64,000 nt of DNA. Origin: Knoxdaviesia capensis (lineage: Eukaryota > Ascomycota > Sordariomycetes > Microascales > Gondwanamycetaceae). The stretch is taken from the NCBI GenBank assembly GCA_001510575.1, contig LNGK01000003.1, positions 2,581,369 to 2,645,368 of the forward strand. Direction: 5' to 3'. Of this stretch, positions 37,594 through 49,531 are shown in pieces (positions within the stretch are counted from its first letter, which is position 1; every line of letters begins with the position of its first letter). The notes beneath the pieces were generated by a model, which had not been told where the DNA came from, did no database searches, and was given only the letters and a program-made list of their open reading frames with translations. The translations under genes were made by a program, and so were the position numbers.

Positions 37594-40500
37594 TTATATG
37601 TTTCCTCCTCCAACATAGCAGTTTTGACTGGCAATCTGTAAGTTCACAGCCATTGCCAGTGCAACTAAATGGCCTGATGTCTGCCGTATGTACTCATCCT
37701 GAGATAGTCCCTGGTTGAGCAAGAATGGCTGGCCCAAATAATCCACGTAGAGAACATTAGGATATGAATATGGCGTAAATTCGCGGTATGCGTACCAGAA
37801 TAGAGATCCTTGGGCAATTGCGGCTCTGTTGGAAATTGGAGTTGTAAAGTCATTGACAGTGAGCGATATGGTCCAGGATAGGATAAAAAACCCGTCTTGA
37901 GTGTTTGAATCGCCTTCTTGGCCCAGTCTCCGTGAGGTCTTCATCTTCGATATCTGGTCTTGTCTCATCGTATAATAATCCTCTGTGTTTGCGTAGTCAT
38001 TTCGTCGCGGAAGCTGGCCGTACAAGTAAAAGCCCTTGCTGTCATCTCTTTGAAGTCCGGGAATATTGCGAGCAACGGTGAGCACACAGCCCTGCCCGTC
38101 ACCGATAAAGTCCCGCAGTGGTATTTGATCGAGCCGCCGGTCGCCAAACCCACGGCATGGTTTCCGAATGTTGTCACGGAACTTGTTCCATATTGGTATC
38201 CACTGGCTTTCGGTAAGTCGATTGTATGTCTGGCTGGATGTTCTCTGATCGGTGTCAAACCCGGCTTCGTCGCTTAGATCAAGAATAACCAATTCACCGG
38301 GATATTGGTCCATGAATCGGTTAACTTGATCAATAGCTTCATCCACTTTGAGGCCGTTCGCTCCCGTGGCAGTCACGGAAGTGACACTATAGTGGCATAG
38401 CATGTGCTGGCCCCCATTTCCAAGGCATGGACGAATGTCAAACCAGCGAGATCCACGAACAAGCTGCCCGTAAATGTCAAGCCACTGGTTTTGGGAATTT
38501 TCCCAGCCGGCAAATGCAGTATTTCCGTCAATTTTGCTCATGCCAGCATCGTGACTTCCTGGCATGCAAATATATTTCAATTTGCGATCGCCAATCACGT
38601 TCATAATCGACTTCATCCACGCTATCGGCGGGTTCGCACTGGTCCAGTAGCCGTAAGACTCGCTTCCAGTCAAAACCCATTGGAGAGTTACTCCATCGCT
38701 GCTGGTTGGGAATCCCAAGTCATGGATAGTCCCTTGAGATACGTCTTGTGTCCCAATACCGTCATAAGCAATGCGAGCCCGAAGTCGAGGAGACAGATTA
38801 CTGACATAGTCCGTGCTAACATGCCACCGTCTGTCAGTGCCACGGAGGCGGTAGTATGCTTCCCCGGCCGTGTCGGAATCTGTGATGAAAAGCCCTTGTC
38901 TGAATGCCACTTCAAACTGAACAGACTCTCCTATCCACGCAAACTCTATTAGCACTGGTGCAGCATGGCAAAGGGGGAGACGGATGTTCTGTATTACCTG
39001 CAGGAATTGTGATCCATTTATCCCAATTGAGCATTTGATATTGACTTTGTCCAAGAAACTCAAAGTCGTGTGGCGATCCATTGACTATCGTCAAATATGC
39101 TTTTTGGCTTTGGCCTATGCCTCGCACAGGTCGTTCGACGCCATCTGGCAGACTGGGGTTCGTATTTAACGGCAGTCCAGTACAGGCATCAGCAAGTTGG
39201 CGTAAATCTAGAACTGCTATTTGGCTCCAGTTTGGTGAATCCTGGCTTGCCTTGTTTGCATCAGCAGCGATGGACAACGCTTCAGCTTCGAGAATCTTGC
39301 TGGCACCAATTGTGACGAGATTATGGATTCTGACACCTCCGCTATTATCTTGCATATGCACCAGTGAGTTCTGGCACTCAAATTGATCAACTATTTAGCT
39401 TGTTAACAGACGAAAGCCCAGCTCAGTTTCCGGATAGTTGTGAAAATCAGTCCACTTACTGCATTCTTGGGTATTGCTGTTGAACCAACTGTACAATCCT
39501 GCTCCATGAATGGTTATGTCCGTGCTATTGATAATTCGGAGGGCCCACGAGCCACACGCTTCGCCATCGCATTGCAATGATGAATCTCCCGGCATGATGC
39601 CAGAAATATCCCGGAAATCTGATTTGACGTATGGAAGATAGTATGGTGATTCTGTTTGAATCATCGAAGCCATGATGTTTCTGGCATTGTTGAACTGGTA
39701 CTGATAGAAGAGAGCATGCTCAGAAGAAGTGCCATATAGCCAGGTTGCACTTTGGCTTTCGACTAAAATGCCACGTGCGACATACACAGAAATCTAGGTT
39801 TTGTCAAGTTTCGTTAACATTTTGGAGCAAACGAAGACAGTTGGAGCCCGCTGTCCACAATTCTGGTGGATTGGCGCATCTATACCTGAGAATCGATAGT
39901 ATCGAAATCGTTATCAATATCTCTGTTGGTGGCTGTTAGCAGGCGTAATAGAAATACATCCCTATTCTCATATGTGCGTGCATACCTATCGGCCACCCAT
40001 AGCCAAATATTTTCAAAATATCCTGATGCAGTGGCTGTTATATGCATCATTGCACTGCCAGCAAGGCAGCCAACAACGGCTTGGCCCGATGATGGGCATT
40101 CTTCTCGTGTGAGTTCAGTTCCTAAAGCGCCCCCAACTCGGACGTGGCAATCTGTTACAATATAGTCAGTTTCCATATCTATTTTTGACAACATGGATTG
40201 TGTATTCCTTCCTTACCCCACATTCCGGCCGCACCGGGAGATTCACTCTTGATATTCCACTCAACGAATACGGCTCCTGAGGTTGCCCCGATAGAGGTGA
40301 AAACAATGTCCTGAATCTCAACCGATCCAACATCTCCAGGTTTGCCCACTTGTAGAAGTGGCCGAGGAGAACTGCATAAGCATAATACTTTGTTAGTATA
40401 TCAGCACGAGTTGTGAGACTGGCAAGCACACCTTTTGTTAGAAAACTGGCTCCCATAAGCCACGAGCTGTGCCCACGCTTCTCCCACGATTCGACAGCCG

Positions 40501-42708
40501 GAGGCCAGAGTGAGAGTGTCAGATATCAAATACGATCCAGCATCAAAGTACAAAATCTTTGACGCTCCGTACGTGTCCAAGATTTCCTGGATACACGCAG
40601 TATCATCTGTCTTTCCGTCACCTTTGTTGGAAGAGGATTCTTTGTTAGTATCGAATTGTTTTCTTGGATGCGCAACTTTGCTTACCTTTGCATACAGATT
40701 TCACGGAAAAGAAATCCGAAGCTTCAAGATCTTCGTATTGCGGTTTGGATCTCTCGAAGTATGGGTTTTTGGTGAAGTTGTTTTGGTTGTGTCCTGTCAG
40801 GGTGACTTCTCGTGGAGTATCAAAAGCTGTATGAAGCGCCTCGTGCTGCTCTCTGTCGACGTAGAGTCTCCCGAAAACAAATGTGTCGATATCATTAGAG
40901 GTCGATAGAATAGATTTGCCGGTGTTATCCACAATTCCGTCCGTGGTATTGATGAATTTGATATTATCAAGCGTAATTCCGGTCGTTCCCTCGTTCTGCG
41001 TTCTCGTATTGCCGAGTGCCGCCAAAATGGCCGTCTCGACGTTCTCAAAAATGGAATCAACGACAAGCAATGACCCTGAATGGATAGTCTCGTCGTTTCC
41101 GAGAAGCCGGAACCCGGTAATTGCGTCCGATATATACACGGATTTCCACGCCTATAAAGATTAACCTGCGTGTTAGACCAACACACTTGAGTTTGTTGTG
41201 GTATGATTCCGCTGCTTGCTTACCCATCCCCAGTCCCATGTCAGCTCCACTGCAGTGGAGCACTTGTAGAAGTTTAAGCGGCGTGCGGTAAACTGATGTT
41301 GTCCGCCGGCTAGTTTCGGGTTGTCAAATCCTGTTAGATAGATGATGTGCTGCAGGCGGCGGGATGTCAATACCTACCAATTCCTGTAGAAGCTCCGTAT
41401 ATATCAATATCGCTGAGAAATCCTCCGCTCCCATTCTCCGCAACTGTGGTTACGTTAGCTTGGTCTTGGGAAAGAAGCAACAGTTTACTAGGGGTAGTCC
41501 ATACAGATTCCGACCTGGGAGACACCTTCGCGGGCTCTGATCTCGATAAACTGGATACTCGCAGCCTGTCCGGCTTGATAATGTATTCCAGAAACAAACC
41601 CTTCATCCGCTGTTTCTGTAATATCGATAACGAAATTTCGGATTTGGCGATAGTAGTTCGCCTGATACCTAATGGTTAGAGGTTTCTGTCCAAGGGCTTT
41701 ATCAAGTTGGAGTAACTTACAGATCCAAGAGACCATTCTGAACTAGAGGTATTCAAGTTTCCGGAATTAAAGAAGCTTTGAGTTGAGATGACGCCCGATC
41801 CGATAAACGAGGGAGCTGCCTTGAGGATGGGTCGATCGTTTGCCTATATGAGATGTTAGAGAGCGCACTTAGGAAATACATTATCTCGGAACTTACATCG
41901 CCAACCAGTTGAACTCCGGGGTATGTCTGGATGGAACCACTAATGAGATATTGCCCTGTAATATGGTTAGCCATTATCGGGGCCAACGTTAAACAGGCTG
42001 CTCACCTGGTGGGAAGTATATGACTGATGCCTTCACAGTAGGTCGGTGGCAGTCAAATTTACATCCATATCCGTCCGAAATTGCTCTTCGAATAGCATCC
42101 GTATCATCCTATTCTCGATCGTCAGTGACAGTTTGGCAGATATTATTGGCTTCTGTCGCACTTACGGAGGTTCCATCACCCTTTGCTCCATACTTCGGAT
42201 CCGTGACATCGCGGAAAACCCTGAATTCTGCCGAATTATTCCCAAACGGCCAGCTGCCTATATGCGGTACATCGCGAAGCCAAAACGGCTTGCTATTGCG
42301 AGGTTTACTTGGCAAAGGTAGAGTCACACTGTTGGAACTAGCATCAAATTCTGCAACTGCAGCAGCCGCATCGGCAACATCGTTAGTCACTGCAAGATTT
42401 CTCCTCTCGGGTGATGAAGAAGCGGGCTGGATTTTGTAGGTATTCCGAATTGGGTTGAGAAGACGAATTCTATTGAGTTCTCCAGATGTCTGTATAGCAT
42501 CCTGGACAACCGAGCGAGCTTTCAAGATAGTGCCATGGGTGCGATCGCTAAAGTTAACGGCTGGTTCAATTCTTGGGAGCAGCTCGGGTGCGTTAGAACT
42601 GAAGGATTCGGCAGATGCGACTGTTGGTGAAATGAACAGCCAAGAAAATTGGCCTGCAAGGAGAACCAGTGAATATATGGAGCCCACCATGTTAGGCATG
42701 GGATTCAT
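37594..42708 (-). CDS. Secreted GH55 beta-1,3-glucanase fused to a PI-PLC-like phosphodiesterase
   Basis: I reconstruct 15 exons: 42708-42166, 42108-42006, 41955-41897, 41843-41721, 41661-41505, 41443-41378, 41330-41224, 41151-40686, 40621-40432, 40371-40217, 40151-39986, 39922-39886, 39793-39460, 39390-38998, 38930-37594. They sum to 4,236 nt, or 1,411 residues. A signal peptide (about 1-33) precedes GH55 (about 140-897) with its two beta-helix units (FWLRDVPHIGSWPFG, ENGSGGFLSDIDIYG, GDGKTDDT, FVEWNI, GYFENIWLWVAD). A beta-rich segment (about 920-1060) then leads to a PLC-like TIM barrel with CMPGSHDAGM (His near 1093) and VILDLSDEA. GH55 enzymes cut beta-1,3-glucan. The start at 42708 is chosen because it opens the signal peptide and a TATATAAG box at 42776-42783 lies just upstream; the frame is open to 42930. 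All introns are 47-92 bp GT-AG. The two-enzyme fusion is unusual; two genes wrongly joined is unlikely, as exon 14 (39390-38998) encodes both the GH55 end and the PLC start without a stop. Confidence 0.87.
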
Positions 42709-44173
42709 GAAGAAACTGGGGTATCGATATAAGTTCTTGACGAGGAGCTTGATTCTACATAGATACGGGCAGGCTCTTATATATTTATCGTTTTCCCCTT
42801 TATCCTTTGTATCCTCGGTCCTCGACCGATGCCCCGATGAGACCTCACTGGTTGACCATGTGAAGGTATTCATGCATGTACTGTTGTATTGGAACTGTCC
42901 ATTCGGTCCAGAAAGGAGTGCCCATGACAAGGATCAGTGGAGGGGTGGTCTATACAAGGTCGCCAAAAGCTCCCTCAATGAAATGCAAGTGTCCAGTCAC
43001 GTTGGAATGCATGGTGTGCAACGCCCACTTCATATCTGTTAAATTATCCCCAAGACGACCTTACTCCGTAAAACTGAAAACACTTTGCATTTGATCAAGT
43101 TCTGCAAGCCACTCTGTGGAGACGCCGCAATCTCATTTGTCACGGTGCCAGCACTAATGTGCTGCAGGTTCTACTTAAAAGAGAACAAATGATGCGACCT
43201 CAGACATAGCAAGGATTTCGTTCAACTCATATCCTCTACGGAGAGTTAACTTCATACCTCTGTTAACTACACATATTTGATATCTGGGATTTTTTACCTT
43301 GATCTCTATCTTGGCCCCTCATCCTCGCCTGCCCCACTAGATCATCTGTATCTTTTGCTTCCGTTTGTAAACCATCAGCGTAACTGCAGCAAACCCCATC
43401 GCGTAGAAATATCTTCTCGGTGTTGACATTTCGTTACATCTACGACGTGCGAGAGTGCATGAGGCGCATGGCCACATTTAAAGTCACATTACATATCGTC
43501 CAATAAGATTCGCAGAGAAGGGCATCTGGGTTTCATTCGCTAATAAAGCCGAGAGGTCGTTTCGGCGCCCAACAAATCACAAGCCAGCACAGAAACCACC
43601 TAAAGTGCATCTTTAGGGGCCACCGTCGACTAATGGACTGCTCCCGCGACTAGTCTGAACTAACCCAGAAACAGTGTAAGTGCAATCTACTGTACCCCTG
43701 GCCTAAAACCTCCAACTCGGTTTGCAGGGCGTTCGGGAATCAGGGGGTTTCTTTATCTTATTTTTCTATATGTTTTTCGTGTAGGCTCAAGTCCCATAGC
43801 AAATGTGACAGTTTCGCCCATGCCACACTTGCGAGGAGTTATGAAAGAGGCACCCCGTGAACATTTCAGACCCATATACCTCAATGAAAGCTTCGGATAT
43901 TGGCGATATACTTGACTCAACAACACACACTACGATACAAGTTTGCATGCACATTCATGAGTTCAAACTATGCATGATGCTTCGCAGCTGACGAGTATCC
44001 TAATCTCACAAGTCCCCAAATTTTCCAATGAGCAATGTAACTATATGAAATGACTCCTGATACTGGCCAACTAATCCATCTGTTTGTAGGCATGAGGCAT
44101 CATTTATGTACAGTAGGTACTTTCGCATAATCGCCGGTGTGTCTGTGTGTATGTCCGAGACTTATGACCCAAT
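42709..44173. other. Intergenic, 1.5 kb
   Basis: The promoter side of the GH55-PLC gene (TATA-like box at 42776-42783, minus strand) and the 3' flank of the subtilase. No conserved reading frame, RNA gene or repeat is visible to me. Confidence 0.5.
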
Positions 44174-47100
44174 TTAGGGCTTGGGCAGAACCTTGAAAAG
44201 CGGGCTGATAGACTTAGCCCAGTTATCAGATCTCTCGTGGTCCCCGAAGGGCAAAATTCTAGCAAGGCGAAGTCTGCCATAAAGAGGGTCATGTCAGTAT
44301 CGAAGAACACCTATCATCACGGCCATGGGGGGAGAAAAGTCTTACTGATATGTGCCAGGTTGGATGAAAGACCCATTTCCTAGCCAACCGAACCAAGTGA
44401 GCTCGTGGCCGCCACCACCAGTCCGAGTACGTGGGACAGGCTCGGGCAGGACAAAAAAGTTGTCGACGTCACCCCCGTCCCACATGCCAGCTGTGCCCAC
44501 AAACCCATTCTCTCCTGGAACCAGGGGATACTTCCACTTGCGTTCAGACCATGACGCATCAAAAATCTATGCGCGCAATCGATGTCAGCTTCTTTTGAGA
44601 AAATATGCATATAAAAAAAAGCTCGGACGAACGCCTTCAACTTACATCAATCCGGAGCTCATCGGATGCAAAAGGAACTCTGAACCAGATGTTGATGTAG
44701 TTATAGGTCGAGACATCAAAGTTGACGGCCGGGTCCTTAATCCACTCCATGCTCGATCTCGAGATCATGAACTCCGGTCGAGGATCATCAAAATTGGTGT
44801 CCCGGAATGCGTTTTTCATGTCTTGAGCAAATCCCATGTACGGAATAGAATATGATTCACCGATGTCGGCATCAATTACGACCTTCCCGCTATAGCATGG
44901 AATACGAGAATCGGGGCTATCGTCCGTGTAAGGCTCGAAGTTTACCCTACATAGCAATCACAGTCAGTTTCCTCCAGTGTTTGTAAAAGGCCCTTTGACT
45001 TACTGGACTTTCTTGGTTTCACCCGGCTTGAGGGTGGTGGTCTTGGGAAGCGACACCTTCGGCACGGCCTGAATCATGATGTAGTCGGAAATCAAGTCAG
45101 GGTTCACAAATTCGGCCATTCTGTTCACATGAAACTTGTCAAGCAGCTTCATTCCAACACTCGGCTGAAGTTTGAAGCTGTAAGTGACGGGAACGTTCGC
45201 ATTGTTAGTTATTTCGACAGGGTGATACCGGCTGAAGTGCCGGGGGTCGAAGAGGTCGAACTTGTCGAACTTGAGAGTCGTGCTGTCTTTCAGAAGCTTA
45301 ACCGCATCAACAACACCGGTGCCAATCTGGATGGCGGGGGTAGAACCGTTCACGGTAAGATCGAGGCCAGTACCGTAAAAGTCTTCAAGTGCAGTTTTCC
45401 ACGGAACGTCCGACGCCGTAGACACAAGTTGACGACTGAACTTCTTCGCAAAGCCAGCACCATGAACCTTTCGGGATCCGAATTTGCTGACATACAGAGC
45501 TGCAACACCAGCAATGTATGGGGTAGAGAATGACGTTCCGGAGGTGATCGAATAGCCTCCGCCCATGGTAGTTGAAACAACCATTCCGCCAGGAGCAGCC
45601 AGGTCCGGCTTCAGTTTCAGATCGTTCGTGCCACCCCATGAGGAGAATCCAGAGATCATGCCGGCATAGTGGCTAACGGATGGCACTGACAATGGCTCCG
45701 AGAAGTTCAGAATGACAGTTCCGTTCTCTTTGTAGAGCCGCAGTATCTCCTGGGCGGTCGTGCGCTCAATAGTGGCACCCTCGCCGTAGAGTGTTGAGCC
45801 TGCAGTCGGGAAGATGCCGTCGGGACCATAGATCAGAAATCCCAAGGCGCCGTGCTGATGGAGAACATCCGATTTAATGAGATTGTAACAGCCGCCCTCC
45901 GGAACCAAAACCATCTTTCCAGAAATGTCTTTGTCGGTGGCGGGGAAGGTGCAGGCCGCAAGAGGGTTGCTGGCGAGCTCATCCTCGAGTGGGACAATTT
46001 CAGTTTCCCAGTCAAAGATATCATACGTTGGCTGATAACCGTATCGAAGCTTCTCGCCATTCTTTCCCAAAATGAAGAACGAAGGCGACGCCCAGACATG
46101 GTTCTCCACAGAGCCAATCGCAAGAACTTCTTTGGACTGACCAGAAGCAGCCATGTAAAAAGGGCCCCAGATTCCAGAGTTTGCTGCAGGAGTGACCACA
46201 ATTACGCCGTCCTCAACCAAAGACGCAGCAATCACAGAGAAAAAGTCGGTTGGCGGAAGTCCATTGGTACCGATTGAGCAGGTGACTATGTCTGCTCCCT
46301 TCTCGTTGGCAAGCAGGAATGCCTTGGCCATTGCGCTCGTCGAGGGTCCTCCTTCGGCACTAGCGACCTTGTAGAACCAAATGGTAGCCTCGGGGGCGAC
46401 ACCCGTGATGGGTCCTTCACCGATTATGATTCCCGCAACCTGAGTTCCATGGCCGGTCGTGTCCATCGGGTCATCATCCTCGATCTGAGGACCATACGGC
46501 CATTCTGCACATTTCAGTAAATGAATTAGCATATAGCAGATTACGAACTGCAAAGAGAGAATATCAACGTTACCTTCTCCAACCAAATCGATTCCATACT
46601 CAATCTTGTAGCCAGGTCCAATTCCGCCACCCAGCTAGAAATACTGTTAGCATCGGAAAAGCAGAAGTGAAAATTGTACAATTCATCATATCATACCCCA
46701 GGATGAGTATAGTCAACTCCAGAATCCACAATTGCAATAATTGCCCCCTTTCCAAGATTTCCTCCTTCGTGAATCGCTTTCACTCCGGTATACTGGTGAT
46801 CCGTGAAAGAGTAGTTGAAGGCTGGCTGCCCCGCAAGAGACATTGTTTCACCCTGCTGGAAAATTGGCTTGGGCAGAATGTACTCTTGCCATACTTGATT
46901 GAATGGGCCTATGACTTTGACATCGTCGATGGTGTTGGTATTAAACTCGATAGCCAGGCCGGAGAAGCTGGCAAAGTTGAAGGTTTCGTAGATGGAGCCT
47001 CCGGCTGCCACAACCTTCTGTGAAGCTTCTTCCAATGACGCTCCCTGAATGTGTTGTCAGTACGCATTGTGCAAAGAGATCGTTTCGTCATCGTTCACTC

Positions 47101-47282
47101 ACCACATCAAGTTTGACAATAAACTTGTTCTTCTGGAGAATGGCCTTGGGTTCATCGTCCACCGTCACATTGTCCCGCTTGGAACGCAACGAGGCGGCAT
47201 GTGATCTCCATGATCCAAAGGATGCCCAGGCACTGGTGGCCTGTAGCAACAGAATCAGCGCGTTAGCGTTTCCGTGGCGCAT
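44174..47282 (-). CDS. Secreted subtilisin-like serine protease (peptidase S8, PA domain)
   Basis: Seven exons: 47282-47103, 47044-46697, 46634-46574, 46504-45004, 44946-44646, 44566-44346, 44273-44174, giving 903 residues. Introns are 57-79 bp GT-AG. A signal peptide at the N terminus is followed by an inhibitor-like propeptide (about 45-135). The catalytic triad is complete: Asp167 in IVDSGVD, His215 in TTGHGTQ, Ser521 in SGTSFSTP, with the oxyanion Asn305 in PAANSG. Between His and Ser lies a PA-domain insertion (about 385-470), then a long C-terminal beta-rich part as in Vpr/minor extracellular protease-like subtilases. The protein should be secreted and cut proteins outside the cell. The last exon is read in a frame that gives LRLARILPFGDHE, a usual C-terminal strand of this family. 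A TATAAGA lies about 100 bp upstream on the coding strand. Confidence 0.9.
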
Positions 47283-49531
47283 TTTGGTCAGAGCTGGTGT
47301 TAACTGTCAAGAGAACACTCTGCCTTAAAGTTGGATAACTTGGAACAGTGAAACTCAAGCACGACACGGCCATGCATTCTTATAGACTGTCGAGACTGGA
47401 CAACACAAATGTGATCATGATATACAATGTACCCGCGGGATCTCAGTGTAAAGATAACAGGGTAGTCCATTTTTTTCACACCTTCACAAGGACCAACCCG
47501 CCGATATTGGCAACTTACAAACGACATTCCGGTCATCTTCACACCTGCGGACGTAAATACGCATGGTCTCTGTGTAGCTATCGCATATCTAAGGTCACTC
47601 CCAATGTATAAGACATGCCGAGAACAGACCTCAAGACAAAGAGGTCGAGAGATTGAAGTGGGAAGGTTGCATTGTTGCTTATAAAGACCTGGGACGAAGT
47701 TGTGCAGGGTCGGCCACCAACTTTTCTTGATCAAGCAGTTCCAGCTCAATACTTGCAAAATGACCCCAAAAGCATCGACATGAAAAAGTGCAGAAAATAA
47801 AGTCTGCCAGCTAATTTGGGGGTCATTTACAGTTCTTGAGATGATGACATGTGTCAGTTAGTCTTGGAGCATAGGTCCAACTATACCCGTAAGGCCGAAT
47901 CACCGCATCACAGTGAACTTCCAGACTCCTATTCGTGAAATTTTGCACGCATTGTAAGATTGTTCCAACAACAAAAATCGTCATACGCCTCCCTCTCCAT
48001 GCTCGTAGAGATAGCTTTTCCCGTTATGTTTTGAACGGACAGGTTGTATGTTGTTTAACATGCCAAGGTTGAGCGAGCGGAAGGTGCATAATATGCGTGA
48101 ATGTTTCCTGTAGGGCGATTTTCACCTGCCAAACATAGTCTAGCTCAATCTATCCCTAAACCATAATTGGACCTTCATGCACACATCATCCCAATTCTCG
48201 GTCGTTTAACGCCCACTATATGGACAGCTAGAGCATACCACCTTCTTCAAATCTTGATCATGTTATTCTCTTGAGCAAATAGTCGGCATACGAGTGACTT
48301 TATAGCCAGTCGTTACCCGTACGTTTAATAGAGCATGAAATCCTTCACAAGCAACCTCTCGTTCACACGCTTCTCCTACCACGAGATACTGTATTAAAAA
48401 ATTCTCTCGTAAGGTAATTTCCGGCTTGCCTAAATGAGAAAGAAGACTATTTCTTATATCCTAAAAGTCGGATGTCGTTCTCCTCTGTTTCCTCTACAGG
48501 CAGGCCTCACTCCACAATTAGATCCGCAAGAAACATATAAGCTTATCAATGTGCCGCCCAAAACTTGGTGATTAACGAGATCACGGCGATGACGATAACG
48601 TCCCGACCAGTTCCGTTTTTATCATACCTACCAGTTCAGTGCTCTGTTTCCCAGTGTCGAGTAAATGTCGTGTCTTTTCATGAATTCCACTTATCGCATG
48701 CATGCAACTGTAACATCACACTTATTCACGCCCCTAGTCCACCTGGTTGATGCTGAGTAAAGCCACAAATTATATAGGATAGTTGAACATCTAACAGTCG
48801 GTTTGAACACAATATTTGATCATCAGTGGAGAATCATGACCACGCTTGGCTCATGTCACCTCTGTGGATATCACACCGACAACGTCATGTTCCATTCCAA
48901 TTTCCACGTTGCTGAAAGAACGCGCACGCCCAAGATATCTGGCCATCTTTGCATGGACGATAAACGGAGGCATTAGCGCGGTGCCTGATTGGTGATCTCG
49001 ATTGTAATATATAACAACCCAATACGAGTCCTTTCCCGGAAGATGTATGAGAGACTAGTTCTTGATTCATGAGACAACTGTTCAGCTGATATCAACATAA
49101 GAGATCCTTCTCCGCTCGGGTTTGACGAAGTCGTTGTCCGGTGAAGAATAAGGATGATGGAGCGATCTGCCGTGATCCTGCTTCCTGCCGAGTTCGGGGC
49201 CCCCGACATCTCCATAGAGAGTGGAACGTCACATCTCGCCGTCCCATCGGCCAGGAGCTAATTTAAGAGATTGCAGCTGTGCAACCGATCAAAGGATCCA
49301 ATCCTCCGTGCCGGCACAAGCCAGGTGAGCCGAGTAAAACGTCATCCCACATGTTCTGCAAACTCCTTTCCAGTTATAAAAGAAACAATATCATATAATC
49401 GTAAACAGAAACGGAAAAATAGGAAGTCATAGTCCAGGATTTGTTACACGAGGACGGGGACAGAGTGTCAAACAAAGAGATAAAAGAACACGAAGATATC
49501 ATACAGGTCAGTCAGCAGTATCCATGTACCA
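47283..49531. other. Gene-free stretch, 2.2 kb
   Basis: This lies between the subtilase promoter and the 3' end of the metallophosphoesterase gene. Base composition is ordinary, with no sign of RIP. Only short frames with no recognisable homology are present. I see no RNA gene or repeat in it. Confidence 0.5.

Noticed and set aside
38931..38997. Apparent frameshift in the PLC part near 38,990
   Set aside because: A 67-bp GT-AG intron (donor GTAATA at 38997, branch CTAAT, acceptor at 38931) removes it and gives IPAGESVQFEV, which fits the family; no frameshift is needed.
42709..42930. Upstream in-frame Met at 42930 as start of the GH55-PLC gene
   Set aside because: It would bury the signal peptide about 74 residues inside the protein, and a TATA-like box lies between it and the chosen start.
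48565..49215. Short open frames on both strands in the 2.2 kb spacer
   Set aside because: 60-80 codons each, no recognisable motif, no good splice partners.
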